A DNA stretch of 64,000 bases. Origin: Theobroma cacao. Its lineage: Eukaryota; Streptophyta; Magnoliopsida; Malvales; Malvaceae. The stretch spans positions 13,835,823 through 13,899,822 of the forward strand of contig NC_030856.1 of the NCBI RefSeq assembly GCF_000208745.1, given 5' to 3'. Shown one piece after another: positions 1 to 10,769 of the stretch. Position numbers and translations under genes: made by a program. The notes under the pieces were generated by a model. That model did no database searches. It saw only the letters and a list, made by a program, of their open reading frames with translations, and was not told the origin of the DNA. Every line of letters starts with the position of its first letter. Within the stretch, counting starts at the first letter, position 1.

Positions 1-967
1 TTTCTTGCCCAATTTAATTTCTAAACACATTTAACTAACTAAAACTATCAATTTAACTAAAAATCAAAACCTAAAAATTTCAATTTCTCTCCCCTAGAAT
101 TTCGTCCAGCCCTTGATGTCACTTTTTGATCTCTCTCCTCAAGCATGCTAAATGGAAATAAAGGCATAGGAAAGGTAGAAATCAAGCTAAAGTCGAAAAA
201 TCTTACCGTTAGATGCGTAAACGGGCGAAAAACGCGAATTCCCCTTTGAATTTTCTTGTTTCTCTTTGGTTTTTCTTTTTTTCTTCCTTTCCTCTCTATT
301 TTCTCTCTTGTTCTCCCTTATGGCTGGCCATCACTTAAAATGGGGTTTAAATGGATTGACTTTCCTTTAAAAAATATTAAATTATTAAAATGTGCCATGT
401 GTCACTTTCCCATTGGTCCATTTTTAAAATTTCGTCTTTTAAACTTCAATTTTTCACCACTTAACATACCCTAGTTGTTCATACCAAAAATAAATAAATC
501 CTATGATTTTGAAAAGTTTTGGGTGGTGAAAATTACGGTTTTTACCCCGGGACGATAAAATTACCGTTTTGCCCCTATGTTTCAAAAATTGCCAAAATTG
601 AAAATTTTCACTTCCTATCATTAAATTATACCCCAAAAAGTTAATCTTGATCGAAAATTTCACTCCATGACCAAATTATTATCTCAGGTGGCAAAATGAC
701 GATTTTTGCCCCTAAACATCAAAATTTTCAATTTTACCCCTAATGAACCCTCGAACTCCGAACAATCATTTTTAGTCATTCCTGGACTATAAAATATTAA
801 ATTTCATCATACAATTCCTATTTGAACTAGTTCGAGGTTAAATCAACTCAAGTGTACCGTTAGGTACGATACCGGGTTTCGTCTATTCTTAGGTGCTTTC
901 CTAGCATAATAACATGCTACTCAATGCATGTATGTCATGACATGTATTTATAGGGTCGAGTTTGACA
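1..967 (-). mobile_element. Gypsy-type LTR fragment, minus strand, cut by window edge
   Basis: Read on the minus strand this begins TGTCAAACTCGACCC at about 967 and runs to the window edge. It shares with the LTR copies at 3,224, 5,210 and 61,586 a block resembling 'cctcgaactagttcaaatagg' and runs such as 'aaaattaccgttttgcccc'. No coding potential; the short ORFs at 256-663 are chance frames in low-complexity sequence. Family assignment rests on similarity between copies in this window. Confidence 0.7.
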
Positions 968-1500
968 TTATGACTTATAAAATTATTAATGATAATATAT
1001 ATACACACTTTATAGTATATAACTTGTAATGCCTTTTAATACATACACTTTCTATTATATATTATGTTCATTTATAAAGAATATAATTACTATTATATAA
1101 GTTAATAATTACTAAACAATAAAATAATATTGATTTATATTATATATTATGTTCATTATAAACATACTTTATACTTTTTGATTATTTAAATTTAAATTTT
1201 ATTATTTTTGTTTTTATTAATTTAATTAGTAGTTAATTATTTGAAATATGTAAGAGAAATATTATTGTACATGGACATGGGTTTGGGTAATTAGGTACCC
1301 ATGAAGAACATTTTAATAATTTTTTTAGCTAATTGGGTTTTTAAATGAGTTAGGGTAATTATAGGGTAGTGGCAATGTATTAGGGTTAGGGTAGTTATTT
1401 TTAAAATTATTCGAGTAATTAATAGAGTTTGAGTATTTGATTATGATAGGGTTGGGGTTTAGGTACCTTGAAATTAACGGGTACCTTACCCGTTTACAAC
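968..1500. other. AT-rich non-coding stretch, no gene seen
   Basis: Sequence of roughly 80 percent A+T with runs such as 'attatatattatgttcat', followed by a short GGGTA/TAGGGT-rich patch (about 1,350-1,480). No ORF, RNA gene or clear element boundary could be recognised. Confidence 0.6.
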
Positions 1501-1874
1501 CCTAGATGGGATGCCTACATCGTACATTGGACCACCCCAATTGAAGCTGAACAGTTGGACTACCAGGTGTTTGCCAATCACCTATGGCTCTTTTTCAAAG
1601 TAATGCATAATTGAACATCCATGATTATGCCCAAGAGCATTGGAAATCATTTTAATAAAATGACATGCACAATGCATTTCTCATATTTCCTTTTAATCTC
1701 ATCATTTTTTTCTTTTCCTTACTTTAATCTTTTGTGTTTACAATAGTCCCGCATTCTTCAATCCCATCTATTTACCAAGGTTCCAAATAATGATTGTGAA
1801 GATGGTAATGATATGATCCAGAGGTCGATTTTGAAAAAGGCACATGTGTCTGTGACCTTGACAACCCCGGGAAT

Positions 1875-3216
1875 GTGGAGGATTATGACTTATCCCCAAA
1901 CTTGTTAAGGTTAGTAGAGCAAGAAAAGAAACAAATTGTCCCACATCAAAGACCTCTAGAAATAATTAATTTGGGAACTAAAGAGAATAAGAAGGAGGTT
2001 AAAATTGATACCACATTACTACCATATGAAAAACAAAAATTAACAAACATTCTCCATGATTATGTAGATTTGTTTGCATGGTTTAACCAAGACATGCCAA
2101 GTTTTAGCATAGACGTTGTAGCTCATAAGCTATCTTTGAGATCAGAATGCAAACCAATTAAGCAAAAGCTAAGAAGGATGAAACCTAAAATGTTATTGAA
2201 TTAAAGAGGAGGTAAAAAAACAATTTGATGCACGATTTTTAGAAGTGGCTAAATATTTGGAATGGGTTGCAAAGATTGTCCTAGTATGCAAGAAATATGG
2301 AAAGGTTCAAATGTGTGTGGATTATCGAGATTTAAATAGAGCAAGCTCGAAAGATAATTTTCTTTTACCACACATTGATACCCTTGTTTACAACACTGCT
2401 CGTTACTTTGTGTTTTCATTCATGGATGGTTTTTCAAGATATAATCAAATTAAAATGGCACCGAAAAATAAGAAAAAAACCACCCTTATAACAATGTGGG
2501 GAACTTTTTGCTATAAGGTAATTCTATTTGGTTTGAAAAATACCAATGCAACTTATCAAAAGGCCATGGTGACTCTTTTCCATGATATGATGCACAAGGA
2601 AATGAAGGTATATGTGGATGATATGATTGTGAAGGCTCGCAAAATGGAAGATTATGAAGTTAAAGTTTGCAAAAATTTCAACTTAGGCTAAATCCAACAA
2701 AATGTACTTTCGGTGCTACTTTTGGGAAATTACTTGGCTTTATTATCAATGGAAAAAGGGATAGAGGTTGATCTAGATATGATTCAAGCAATCAATAATT
2801 TACCTCCTTCTAGGACACAAAAGGAAGTTAGAGGTTTTTTGGGAAGGTTCAACTACATAGCATGGTTCATATCACAATTCACCTCTAAATGCGATCCAAT
2901 TTTCAAGCTTCTCCACAAGCACAATCCGGAGGGATGGAGTGAAGAATGTCAGATTGCTTTTGATGAGGTTAAGGAATATCTTCTAAATCCTCTAGTATTG
3001 GTACTACCCGTGGTTGAAAAACCTTTCATTCTGTATTTAACAATAAACGAAAGATCCATAGGATGTGTGTTGGGATAGCACGATGAGACAAGAAAGAAGG
3101 AAAGAACCGTTTATTACTTGAGCAAAAAGTTCATTGATTATGACTCCAAGTATTCCTCTTTAGAAAAGACGTGTTGTGCATTGGCTTGGATAGCACACCA
3201 TGTAAAGCCTTTTTTT
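1875..3216 (+). pseudogene. Tat-type Ty3/gypsy polyprotein relic (reverse transcriptase and RNase H)
   Basis: Broken pol fragment of a plant Ty3/gypsy (Tat-type) retrotransposon. In three stretches the plus strand encodes the RT entry region (1,875-2,204: 'DYVDLFAW' then 'KPIKQKLRRMKP'), the RT core (2,245-2,691: 'MCVDYRDLNRAS', 'FSFMDGFSRYNQIKMAP' and the catalytic box 'YVDDM'), and the RT thumb and RNase H start (2,713-3,078: 'RTQKEVRGFLGRFNY', 'CDPIFKLLHKHN'). A stop at 3,076 interrupts the RNase H, which still reads 'ERTVYYLSKKF' and 'CCALAW' to about 3,210. Frame changes near 2,205 and 2,695 plus this stop make it non-functional. Homology ends abruptly at about 3,216, where LTR sequence of another family begins. 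No integrase or LTR of its own is visible. The first frame starts at GTG, so no true start is claimed. Confidence 0.92.
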
Positions 3217-3223
3217 ATAAAAT

Positions 3224-5096
3224 ACTTGTCATGACATACATGTGATGATAGCATGTTTGTATGCTAGGAGAGTCTCGAAGAATTTACAAAAGTCGGTGTT
3301 GTACCTAGAGGTACAACAAAGTTGATTTAAGCCTCGAACTAGATCGAATAGAGATTTTATGGTGAAATTGAAAATTTTACAGTCTAGGAATGATTTAAAA
3401 TGGTGATTTGGAGTTCGAGGATCAATTTGGAATCAAATCGAAAATTTCACTATCTAGGGGTAAAATGGTAATTTTGCCACTCCAGGACAAAATGAGAATT
3501 TTTGTGAAATATTTTGATCATATTTGACTTATTGGAGTATGATTTGAGGTTAAGAAGTGAAAAATTGTAATCCTGGTATTTTTTGGAGCATAGAGGTAAA
3601 ATGGTAATTTTGCCACCCCAAGGGTAAAATTGTAATTTTACACACCCAACACTTGTCCAGCACATGGATTTTATCTAATATTATCATGGATAATTGAAGG
3701 AATTTAAGTGGTGGAGAGAGAAAGCTTAATAGTTAAGAAATTACAAATGGACCAATAATGAGGTGACATGTGTCAAGTTTATATCCATTATTTATTTAGC
3801 TTTAAAATAAGCATAAAATCAGCCTATTTTCCTTCATATGGCCGGCCAAACAAAGAACAAAGAGGAACAAAGGGAGAAAAAAAAAACAAAAACCCTAGGT
3901 GAAGAATTTCAAGAGAAAAGTGTGGAAAATTCAAGGAAACAAGTGACAAAAGGTAAAATTTCTTGATTTTGACTTGTGATCTACCTTTCCCATGCATTTC
4001 TCCTCATTTTTCATGGTTAAATTACATGTTTTCATGATGAATTCATGGCTGGTCGGAATGGGTATGGAGAGAGAATGATGTTGGATCGGTTTGATTCCAA
4101 GTTATGTTAGTGTTTTTAGTTAGTTTACCATGTCTAGAAACAAAATAACAAGAAAAGAATTTATTTTCCAAACCACCCATCAATGGCCGAACCTACCTTG
4201 TGTTGAGTGAGGATGAATTTGATTTTTATTTTAAGAGAATTGGTTAGAAAATGATGAATTATGGTGTGAAAAAGTAGTAGGAAAAATCACGGTGTTAATG
4301 CACCATTATTGACCAAAAATTCTAAGAAGAAAAGTGAAGATAGTTTTGCCAAATTTTAGATTATTTGACTTGAGTTTGGTGAATTAAGATATTGGAAAAG
4401 AAATGGAGCAATTTGGAGCTAAATTGGACGCATTGGTCAATTAATCGGGTGATAAGTCAAATAAGCCAATACCGGGGATTAGATGGTTACCAGTGTATTT
4501 TGCATTCCATATTATGCATTAATAGTCTAAATTAGTTTAAATTCAATTTAGTACCAATGAAGTAAGTTTCTCGATTTTGTACTGTGTTAAAGTGGTGAGT
4601 CCTCCGATAAAGGCAATGGAATTGCATCTGAGGACCAGTAATCTGAGTACTTTGAAAATCTCCATTCTAGATATTGTGAGTAACCTTATCATCATTTTAA
4701 TTATCTAAAGTATGTTTTAACTTGGTTTTGGTGAAATTTTATGAAAATGAGTTAAATGGCAAATTTTAGGTTTTATAAACAAAAATGTGTTTAAATGAAA
4801 ATATTTTATAAATTGTCTTGAAACGAAATAACGATTTTCAAAATAGAGTAATTGGAGACCACCGGTATGTTGTAAATTTATGATTGGAAATTGATGGCTT
4901 ATGTTATATTGTTATTGTGTTGGCATGACTGGCTGGGCTGTGTTTTATGAATTGTATGAATTGTTTTATTTTACCCTTGTAGGTTGGGTAGTAAAATATT
5001 AGCCCTGTCATGCTATCAAAATTTTATTGTATGGTGGGTTTAGCTTGCTGTAGTAGGCGGATTCTGTGGACCAGCCTATTAGAGGGGCACAGAATC

Positions 5097-5137
<41 letters not shown>

Positions 5138-5209
5138 CTCGGTCGGAGAGGCGCGTAGGGTATCTCTTAAGGTATGGTTAGAGTTCATGTCACGCCGAAC
5201 CACCTTGTC
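3224..5209 (+). mobile_element. Gypsy-type LTR copy, plus strand, 5' truncated
   Basis: Begins inside LTR sequence ('cttgtcatgacatacatg', compare the reverse complement at 925-950) and continues through conserved blocks: 'gcctcgaactagatcgaat' near 3,330, the 'gtaaaatggtaattttgcca' blocks at 3,460 and 3,600, and 'agcctattagaggggcacag' with 'ggagaggcgcgtaggg' near 5,070-5,150. The same blocks occur in reverse at 59,270-59,400. It ends where the next copy starts with TGTCAAACCCTG at 5,208-5,210. No coding sequence; the ORFs here are chance frames. Confidence 0.75.
5100..5133. repeat. (TA)n microsatellite
   Basis: An uninterrupted alternating TA run of about 34 bases inside the LTR copy. It is absent at the equivalent place in the minus-strand copy near 59,310, so it expanded in this copy only. 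Confidence 0.97.
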
Positions 5210-5976
5210 AAACCCTGTTCCATAAAAGAATTACGACATCATTTACATGCTCAATAGAATGTTTGCATATTTAATAAGTTCAAGAAATCGTTAAAAGATG
5301 ATATTGCCTCTAATGGTACCATTAAGTCAATTAAGCCTCGAACTAGTTCAAATAGGAATTTTAAGGTGAAATTAAGAGTTTCACAGTCCAGGAATAATTT
5401 AAAATGGTGATTTGGAGTTCGATGATCAATATGGAGTCAAACCGAAATTTTCACTATCTAGGGGTAAAATGGTCATTTGCCATTTGGGGACAAAATGAGA
5501 ATTTTAGAAAATATTTTTTTTGCCCCATTTGACTTATTGGAGTATGATTTGAGGTTTAGAAGTGAACAATTTTAATTCCGGTATAATTAGGAGTATAGGG
5601 ACGAAATGATAATTTTGTCACCCCGGGGGCAAAATGGTAAATTTTCACCCTCGACACTTGTCAAGACCAAGGGATTTTATTCATCATGGACATGGATAAT
5701 CATGAGAAATGTGTGGTGGAGAATTAAAGAATTAAAAGTCAAATATTTAAAATTTGAACCAATAAAGAAATGCCATGTGTCATGCCAAAGATTGAGTGGT
5801 TTTTGTTAATGGTAAAAGGAAGTTGGACAAGGTGTGTGTCAAAATTTGGACAGCAGCTAAAGGATGAATAAAGGTGACAAGGTGGGGGTAAGAATTATTA
5901 AGGATGTCTAAGGAGTTTGAGTTTGAATATAGTTTGTAAAAGCTTGATTTGATTTATTATTTTGAAACTTGATGGG
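5208..5976 (+). mobile_element. Second Gypsy-type LTR copy, plus strand, 3' end lost
   Basis: Starts with TGTCAAACCCTGTTC, identical to the LTR start seen in reverse at about 61,584. It continues 'aagaattacgacatcatt' and 'ggtaccattaagtcaatt' and the shared 'gcctcgaactagttcaaat' block. It lies directly behind the truncated copy and runs to the Copia insertion at 5,982. It may continue beyond 9,763, but nothing there could be matched. Confidence 0.75.
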
Positions 5977-5981
5977 CTAGA

Positions 5982-6380
5982 TGTTAGAAAAATAGTATAA
6001 GAAAAAAGGTAAAACTAGGCTTGAGGTGTATTGTAACACACATTTTTTAAAGAGTTGTTGCCTATTATGGGAATATGTAGACAAAAACTTTCTAGGATAC
6101 AACAAACTTATTGCAGAATGCTTTTGAAAGATGAAGTCTTTTTGGGAAGTACTTTTTTTTTATAGACACTAAAAAATTGTGTTTAAACAGATGTGTTTGT
6201 AGTGCTTTTACATATGTGTTTATTATGTTTCAACAGATGTGTCTATTGAACAATTTTCAATAGTTGTGTTTGTTCAAAACACTTCTATTTATTCAAAGAG
6301 TTATGTTTTAAACTAAACAGCAACATCTTGAATAATTATCTTCTAATGTGAAACTCTTAAATATTACAAACTATCAAACA
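5982..6380 (-). repeat. LTR of the Copia element (left copy)
   Basis: About 399 bp, preceded by the target duplication CTAGA. It ends with AACA, matching the TGTT start as an inverted terminal pair. Confidence 0.92.
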
Positions 6381-6899
6381 ATCCCTCACTAGTTTGTAAT
6401 ATTAATAATACTATGCATAATATAAAGTATCTCGAAGATTTGAACTTTCTACTAGTGTAGAAATTTTAAAGTTAAGATGAAGTTATTAATACCACAGAAA
6501 TTGAACTACAACTCCTTATGTCATAACCAAAAATATCACACATAACATTATTTAATGGTTTTAAGATTCTACCTACTGCTTTAGCACTTATATGGCTTTG
6601 TGCTAATCTTAGTTTCATGAATATTTACAAGAGTAAACCTTTCTAACTCTTGTTTGAGGTGACGCCACTTCAATATTCATATAGGTGGAATTTGTCATTA
6701 TGCCCCTATTACTACAAACATTTGACATTTCTATTAAGAGCCTTTTGCTCATCTTCTCCTTGTAACAGTCGCATTGAATATTCTAGAATGAGGCTATTTA
6801 ATATTAAAATTTAGTGCATAAACAGCATATAGTAGCTTGTTATTACCCATTGAACTTTTATTGTTAGTTTTGCTAATTCAAAGTTAGTTTTCTATTACT

Positions 6900-7215
6900 A
6901 ATGCATTTAAGTCAAAGGTTTTAGCCTTATTCCATTAGATGCTGATTTTACAACCTCTATCGGCAAAGCTCTACTAAGTGGATCGACCTAATTCTTGCAG
7001 GATTTAACATAGACTATTGTTACAATGCTATCTGAGATTAATTCTTTATGTATGTGTGTTATAGACTTGTGTGTCTAGACTTTCCATTATATATCTTGTT
7101 ATGAGCTACACACATTGTAGCCTCACATCACAATATATGAAAATGGCTAGCATCAGTTGTGGCCACAACTTCATATCCAATAACAAAATTTTCAGCCATT
7201 CTGCTTCATTTCCAG
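6900..7215 (-). pseudogene. Copia RNase H, C-terminal part, decayed
   Basis: On the minus strand a frame with stops reads 'AAGNEAEWLKILLLDM', then 'IYCD', and after a frameshift 'HKELISDSIVTIVYVKS', 'VDPLSRALPIEVVKS' and 'ASNGIRLKPL'. This is the typical C-terminus of plant Copia polyproteins (the 'ADPLTK..L' region). The N-terminal part of the same domain lies beyond the nested LTR at 8,763-8,930. Confidence 0.88.
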
Positions 7216-7221
7216 CAGCCA

Positions 7222-8757
7222 TGATAACTCTATGATATAGAGTTATTTGGATTTAATTTTGATAGTAATTTAGCTTAGTTCTTGGGGTAATACATAGAAA
7301 TTAGTAAGGTTTATTTAAATTAGTTAATTTAGTTTAGTTAATCTAATCATAATTAATTTTATGCTTAATTTGGTGTTAATGTGATTAAGATAGGTTGCTG
7401 TTGATTTATTTGTGCTTTTGTAGGTGTTTAATGAAGGAAGAATTTTAATGGAAGAAGGATAAGCAATTTCAAGGTGTAGACTTCTATTGCACATATCTCG
7501 GTATTTCGATCGTAACTCTGTCTACAGAGTTCCAAATGAGATAATTCTTAGACCATTGGAAAGTTAAGAGAAAAATATTCAACTTTTATGCTTACCACTT
7601 TGCCCAATTCATCTTGGAAGGTGGTCAAAAATCTTAACGAAGTTGAAGAACTACAGTAGTCCTAGAGCAATTATGATTTCTTCTAATTAATTGGTCGAGG
7701 CAGCGACTTTGGTGGAGGTAGGCTGCAGCTTACATAGTCTGATGAGGAAATCCTATTTCGAATTGAATTCTTTCTTCACCCAACTTAGCCTAAGTTCAAA
7801 GCTATATAAAAACAACATTTCAGAGGACTTTTAGAAAAAAAAAACACAACACTAGATTAAAAGCTGAGAATCAAGCCACAAAGTCATTAAAGCTGAAAAG
7901 AAATTAAGAGATTCAAGAAAATTTGGAAGATTAAGAATACAGTTCTTGGGTTCTTTTATCTTTTTATTATTCTTTTATTTCCTTAGCTTGAATTTAATGT
8001 TTCAACTTTATTTGATGATGATGTGTGACTTGATGAGGAACTAAATTATTTATTTAAGATTATGATTGAACTCAATTTATTGTCAACTTAACTTATCTCT
8101 CATTTACTTCTGTTTGATAGGTTTAACTTGTTTATTCTATTTTGTTCTTAACGCTTCTAATTGCCTGATCACTAATTAGATTTAATTAGAAATCTAAATT
8201 AAACCTTGATGAAGGAGATTTAGGTAGACCTTGGATACAATAACGTATGATTGAATGCACTTAGTTGATTAGGTGGTTTGACTTGCATATAAGGTAAACA
8301 TATACCTATAAGCCATACGCAACCAGGATTAACGCACAAACTTAATAAATCTTTCTTCAACTTAATTTACATACACATATGGTAAATTAATTGAGATAGA
8401 TATTTTTATAAGAAACTAGACAAATACTTGTAAATAAATTAGGACTCTAGGTTAACAACTTAATCCAAAAAACTAAGATAAGAGAGAGAGATAATAATCA
8501 GTTGAAGTATTGAAGGATATCATAATCTTAGATATGGTAGTCACCCGAATTTAATAAAATAATTTTACTGATAGATTAGTTTTAGTTATTAGTTTTAATT
8601 TTTCTTTTTAATAATTAGGTTGTCTGGATAAGATTAGGTTATTATAATTTTAGTAGTTAACAATTAGGAATTAATTTAATTCTTTGTGGGAACAAATTCT
8701 ACTTTATACTACATTACTTGTTAACGATATGTGCACTTACGTAAGAAATCAACAACA
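7222..8757 (+). mobile_element. Solo LTR, Athila-type gypsy, nested in the Copia element
   Basis: About 1,536 bp starting TGATAACTC and ending ...CAACAACA. The flanks AGCCA (7,217-7,221) and AGCTA (8,758-8,762) are a 5-bp target duplication with one transition. The 3' part has the signature of Athila/Tat LTRs: 'tttgtgggaacaaattctac', 'tatactacatta' and 'cgatatgtgcacttacg'. The insertion splits the Copia RNase H between 'EFEVLVLVA' and 'AAGNEAEWL', which confirms the borders. No internal region and no second LTR are present, so it is a solo LTR. Confidence 0.85.
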
Positions 8758-8762
8758 AGCTA

Positions 8763-8930
8763 CTAATACTAAAACTTCAAATTCCATTGTGAAATGCGTA
8801 ATACAAGTTAGCTTCTTATATGCCCAACTAATGGCACCATTTTCTAAGGTAAAAATCCATCTTGATGTGGTATTATTGTCATCAATACTAGCTATTCGAC
8901 TAGCATAAGAAAATCATTCTTTCTCAATTG
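8763..8930 (-). pseudogene. Copia RNase H, N-terminal part, decayed
   Basis: Minus-strand frames read about 'TSRWIFTLENGAISWAYKK' followed by 'LTCITHFTMEFEVLVLV', the Copia RNase H segment equivalent to 'RRSTSGYIF...ISWKSKKQ...STMEAE'. It joins the fragment at 6,900-7,215 once the nested LTR is removed. Confidence 0.85.
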
Positions 8931-9320
8931 ACACCATTGTACTTGATTGTACAATCAGAAAGTCAAATTAACACATCAATGTATATGTTTACACAAGCAC
9001 CATTGTACCTTTATTTCACAATAGGAATGCAATGTCAAAGATATTGAATATCTATGTTGCACCATTATGTCTTCGATGATAAAATAGGAATGCACCATAT
9101 GTCTAGATGTTAAATTTACATATTGGCACCATTATACTTTCATGTGTAATAGGAATGCCATATGCTTACCTATCACATGGACCTTGATGGTATTTATATT
9201 GGCATCATTATACCTTATTGTATAATAGGAATGCCACATGCCCACTTATCATATGGACTTTGATGGTATTTACATATTGACATGATTAAATATTAATATA
9301 TACTAGGAATGCCACACATC
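8920..9320. repeat. Degenerate tandem repeat with an 'ATAGGAATGC' core
   Basis: The core 'aataggaatgc' recurs near 9,022, 9,083, 9,149, 9,224 and 9,302, each following 'accattgtac/ccattatac' and then a short AT-rich spacer. Unit length drifts from about 60 to 78 bp. It lies between the RNase H relic and the right LTR of the Copia element. Confidence 0.8.
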
Positions 9321-9344
9321 TTTTGCACCAACAACTCTTTAAAT

Positions 9345-9758
9345 TGTTAGAAAAATAGTATAAGAAAATAGGAGAAAGTAGACTTGAGTCGTACTGTAAC
9401 ACACTTTTTTTAAAGAGTTGTTGCCTATTATGGAGATTTATAAACAAGGACTCTTCAAGATACAATAAGCCTATTGTAGAATGCTTTTGAAAGATGAAGT
9501 CTGTTTTGGAAGTATGTTTTTCTTATAGACACCGAAAGTTGTGCTTGTTGTGTTTTGATAGATGTGTTTGTAGTGTTTCTACAGATGTGTTTGTTGTGTT
9601 TCAACTTTCAACAAACATGTCTATTAAACAATTTTCAATAGTTGTGTTTGTTCAAAACACTTATATTTATTCAAAGAGTTATATTTTAATCTGAACAGTA
9701 ACATCTTGAATAATTATCTTTTAATGTGAGACTCTTAAATATTACGAACTATCAAAAA
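9345..9758 (-). repeat. LTR of the Copia element (right copy)
   Basis: About 414 bp, collinear with 5,982-6,380 and followed by the target duplication CTAGA. On the minus strand this is the 5' LTR. Confidence 0.92.
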
Positions 9759-10105
9759 CTAGAGACTTTTAAATTTTTTTTAGTATTTTATTATCTTGTA
9801 CTCATAAAAATCCAAAGTTTTTTTGGCTTTGGCATATTTGTAATAAATTACATACCTTTTTTAAGTTAGAAGAAATCTTGAGACCAGCTCCTTGTTAAGG
9901 TTTTATTAAAATATAAGAAACATAAATACAGTAGGGAAGGGTACATAAACCTTACCTCCAGAATTACATATAAGAGATGAGAAAGAAGTACTCATAGAGG
10001 TACTACTTTCCTTGCATATAATTTATGTGTACTTGGGAAAAGTTATACTACTTTTTTACAAAGAACTAAATGCAAAATTAAATAAGGAGTACTTCTCCTT
10101 TAAAA

Positions 10106-10646
10106 TTATTTAAATTTAACATAAGTTAAATTAATCTTATCTAACTTTAGAATTCCTCTTAATTCACCATCGATATTCTGGAATACCTTGAGTCCTTCAT
10201 GCAAATAACCTTGGTTTGAGGGAAAGTTAGTAGCTTGGTTCCCTTCACGATGAATGTGAGAGATTTTATAGGAAAAATATTTTAAACAATTCCATATATA
10301 AGCTAAGATATACCTAATATCATAAGAACCTAGACTGCTTTCTTGTATCATGTTCACTACCACCATGGCATCCATTTCAATCCAAATTTTGGAGAAGTTA
10401 TATTCTTGGCATAGCAATAATCCTTTTTTAAGAGCAATAAGTTTGCTTTCTGAGATTGTTAGGACCAAAATTCCCTAAAAAATCGAAAATGAGTTTACTT
10501 GTCTGGTTTCGCACTACTCTTCCACCCGCAGCATATTGGAAATGATTTTTGGAGCTTCCGTCAACGTTAAGTCTTATTTCATCCAAACACGACTTAAGCC
10601 ACCTAATGATTTGTGGTGACTTAGGTTGTTGGCTCAGAAAATACAT
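10106..10646 (-). pseudogene. LINE RNase H domain
   Basis: Two overlapping minus frames carry the RNase H domain: 'CLDEIRLNVDGSSKN' and 'AAGGRVVRNQTSKLIFDFLG' in the first, then 'ISESKLIALKKGLLLCQ', 'IWIEMDAMVVVNMIQ' and 'SHIHREGNQATNF' in the second. The metal-binding Asp of 'NVDGS', the Glu of 'ESKLIAL' and the Asp of 'EMDA' can be located. A frameshift near 10,450 separates the halves. Upstream, 'IIWHIMKLL' and 'SQWRGDTQIAQQWG' continue the LINE to the solo-LTR border. Confidence 0.9.
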
Positions 10647-10769
10647 CCCCCATTGTTGTGCAATTTGTGTATCACCTCTCCATTGAGATTTATGAATTAA
10701 ACCTCCTTTTTACAGTTGAAACAATAGTTTCATGATATGCCATATGATTTGTTGCGAACAAACTTCTAA

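Larger units (their letters stand above)
5982..9758 (-). mobile_element. Copia-type LTR retrotransposon, internally deleted, with target duplication
   Basis: Two direct repeats of about 400 bp, 5,982-6,380 and 9,345-9,758, both start TGTTAGAAAAATAGTATAAG and end near 'ACTATCAAACA' or its decayed form. The 5-bp duplication CTAGA lies just outside at 5,977-5,981 and 9,759-9,763, so this is one insertion with both LTRs. Orientation is minus: the relic RNase H reads on that strand and a purine-rich tract (AGTGAGGGA) lies next to the left LTR. Only about 1.4 kb of its own interior remains, since a 1.5-kb LTR of another family sits inside. Gag, integrase and RT are gone. Confidence 0.93.

Noticed and set aside
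1350..1480. Telomere-like 'tagggttagggtag' patch
   Set aside because: Only one or two loose TTAGGG-like units in an AT-rich region, not a TTTAGGG array; no evidence for an interstitial telomere.
5010..5225. 71-codon ORF across the TA microsatellite
   Set aside because: The peptide is mostly an Ile-Tyr run from the (TA)n tract within an LTR; not a gene.
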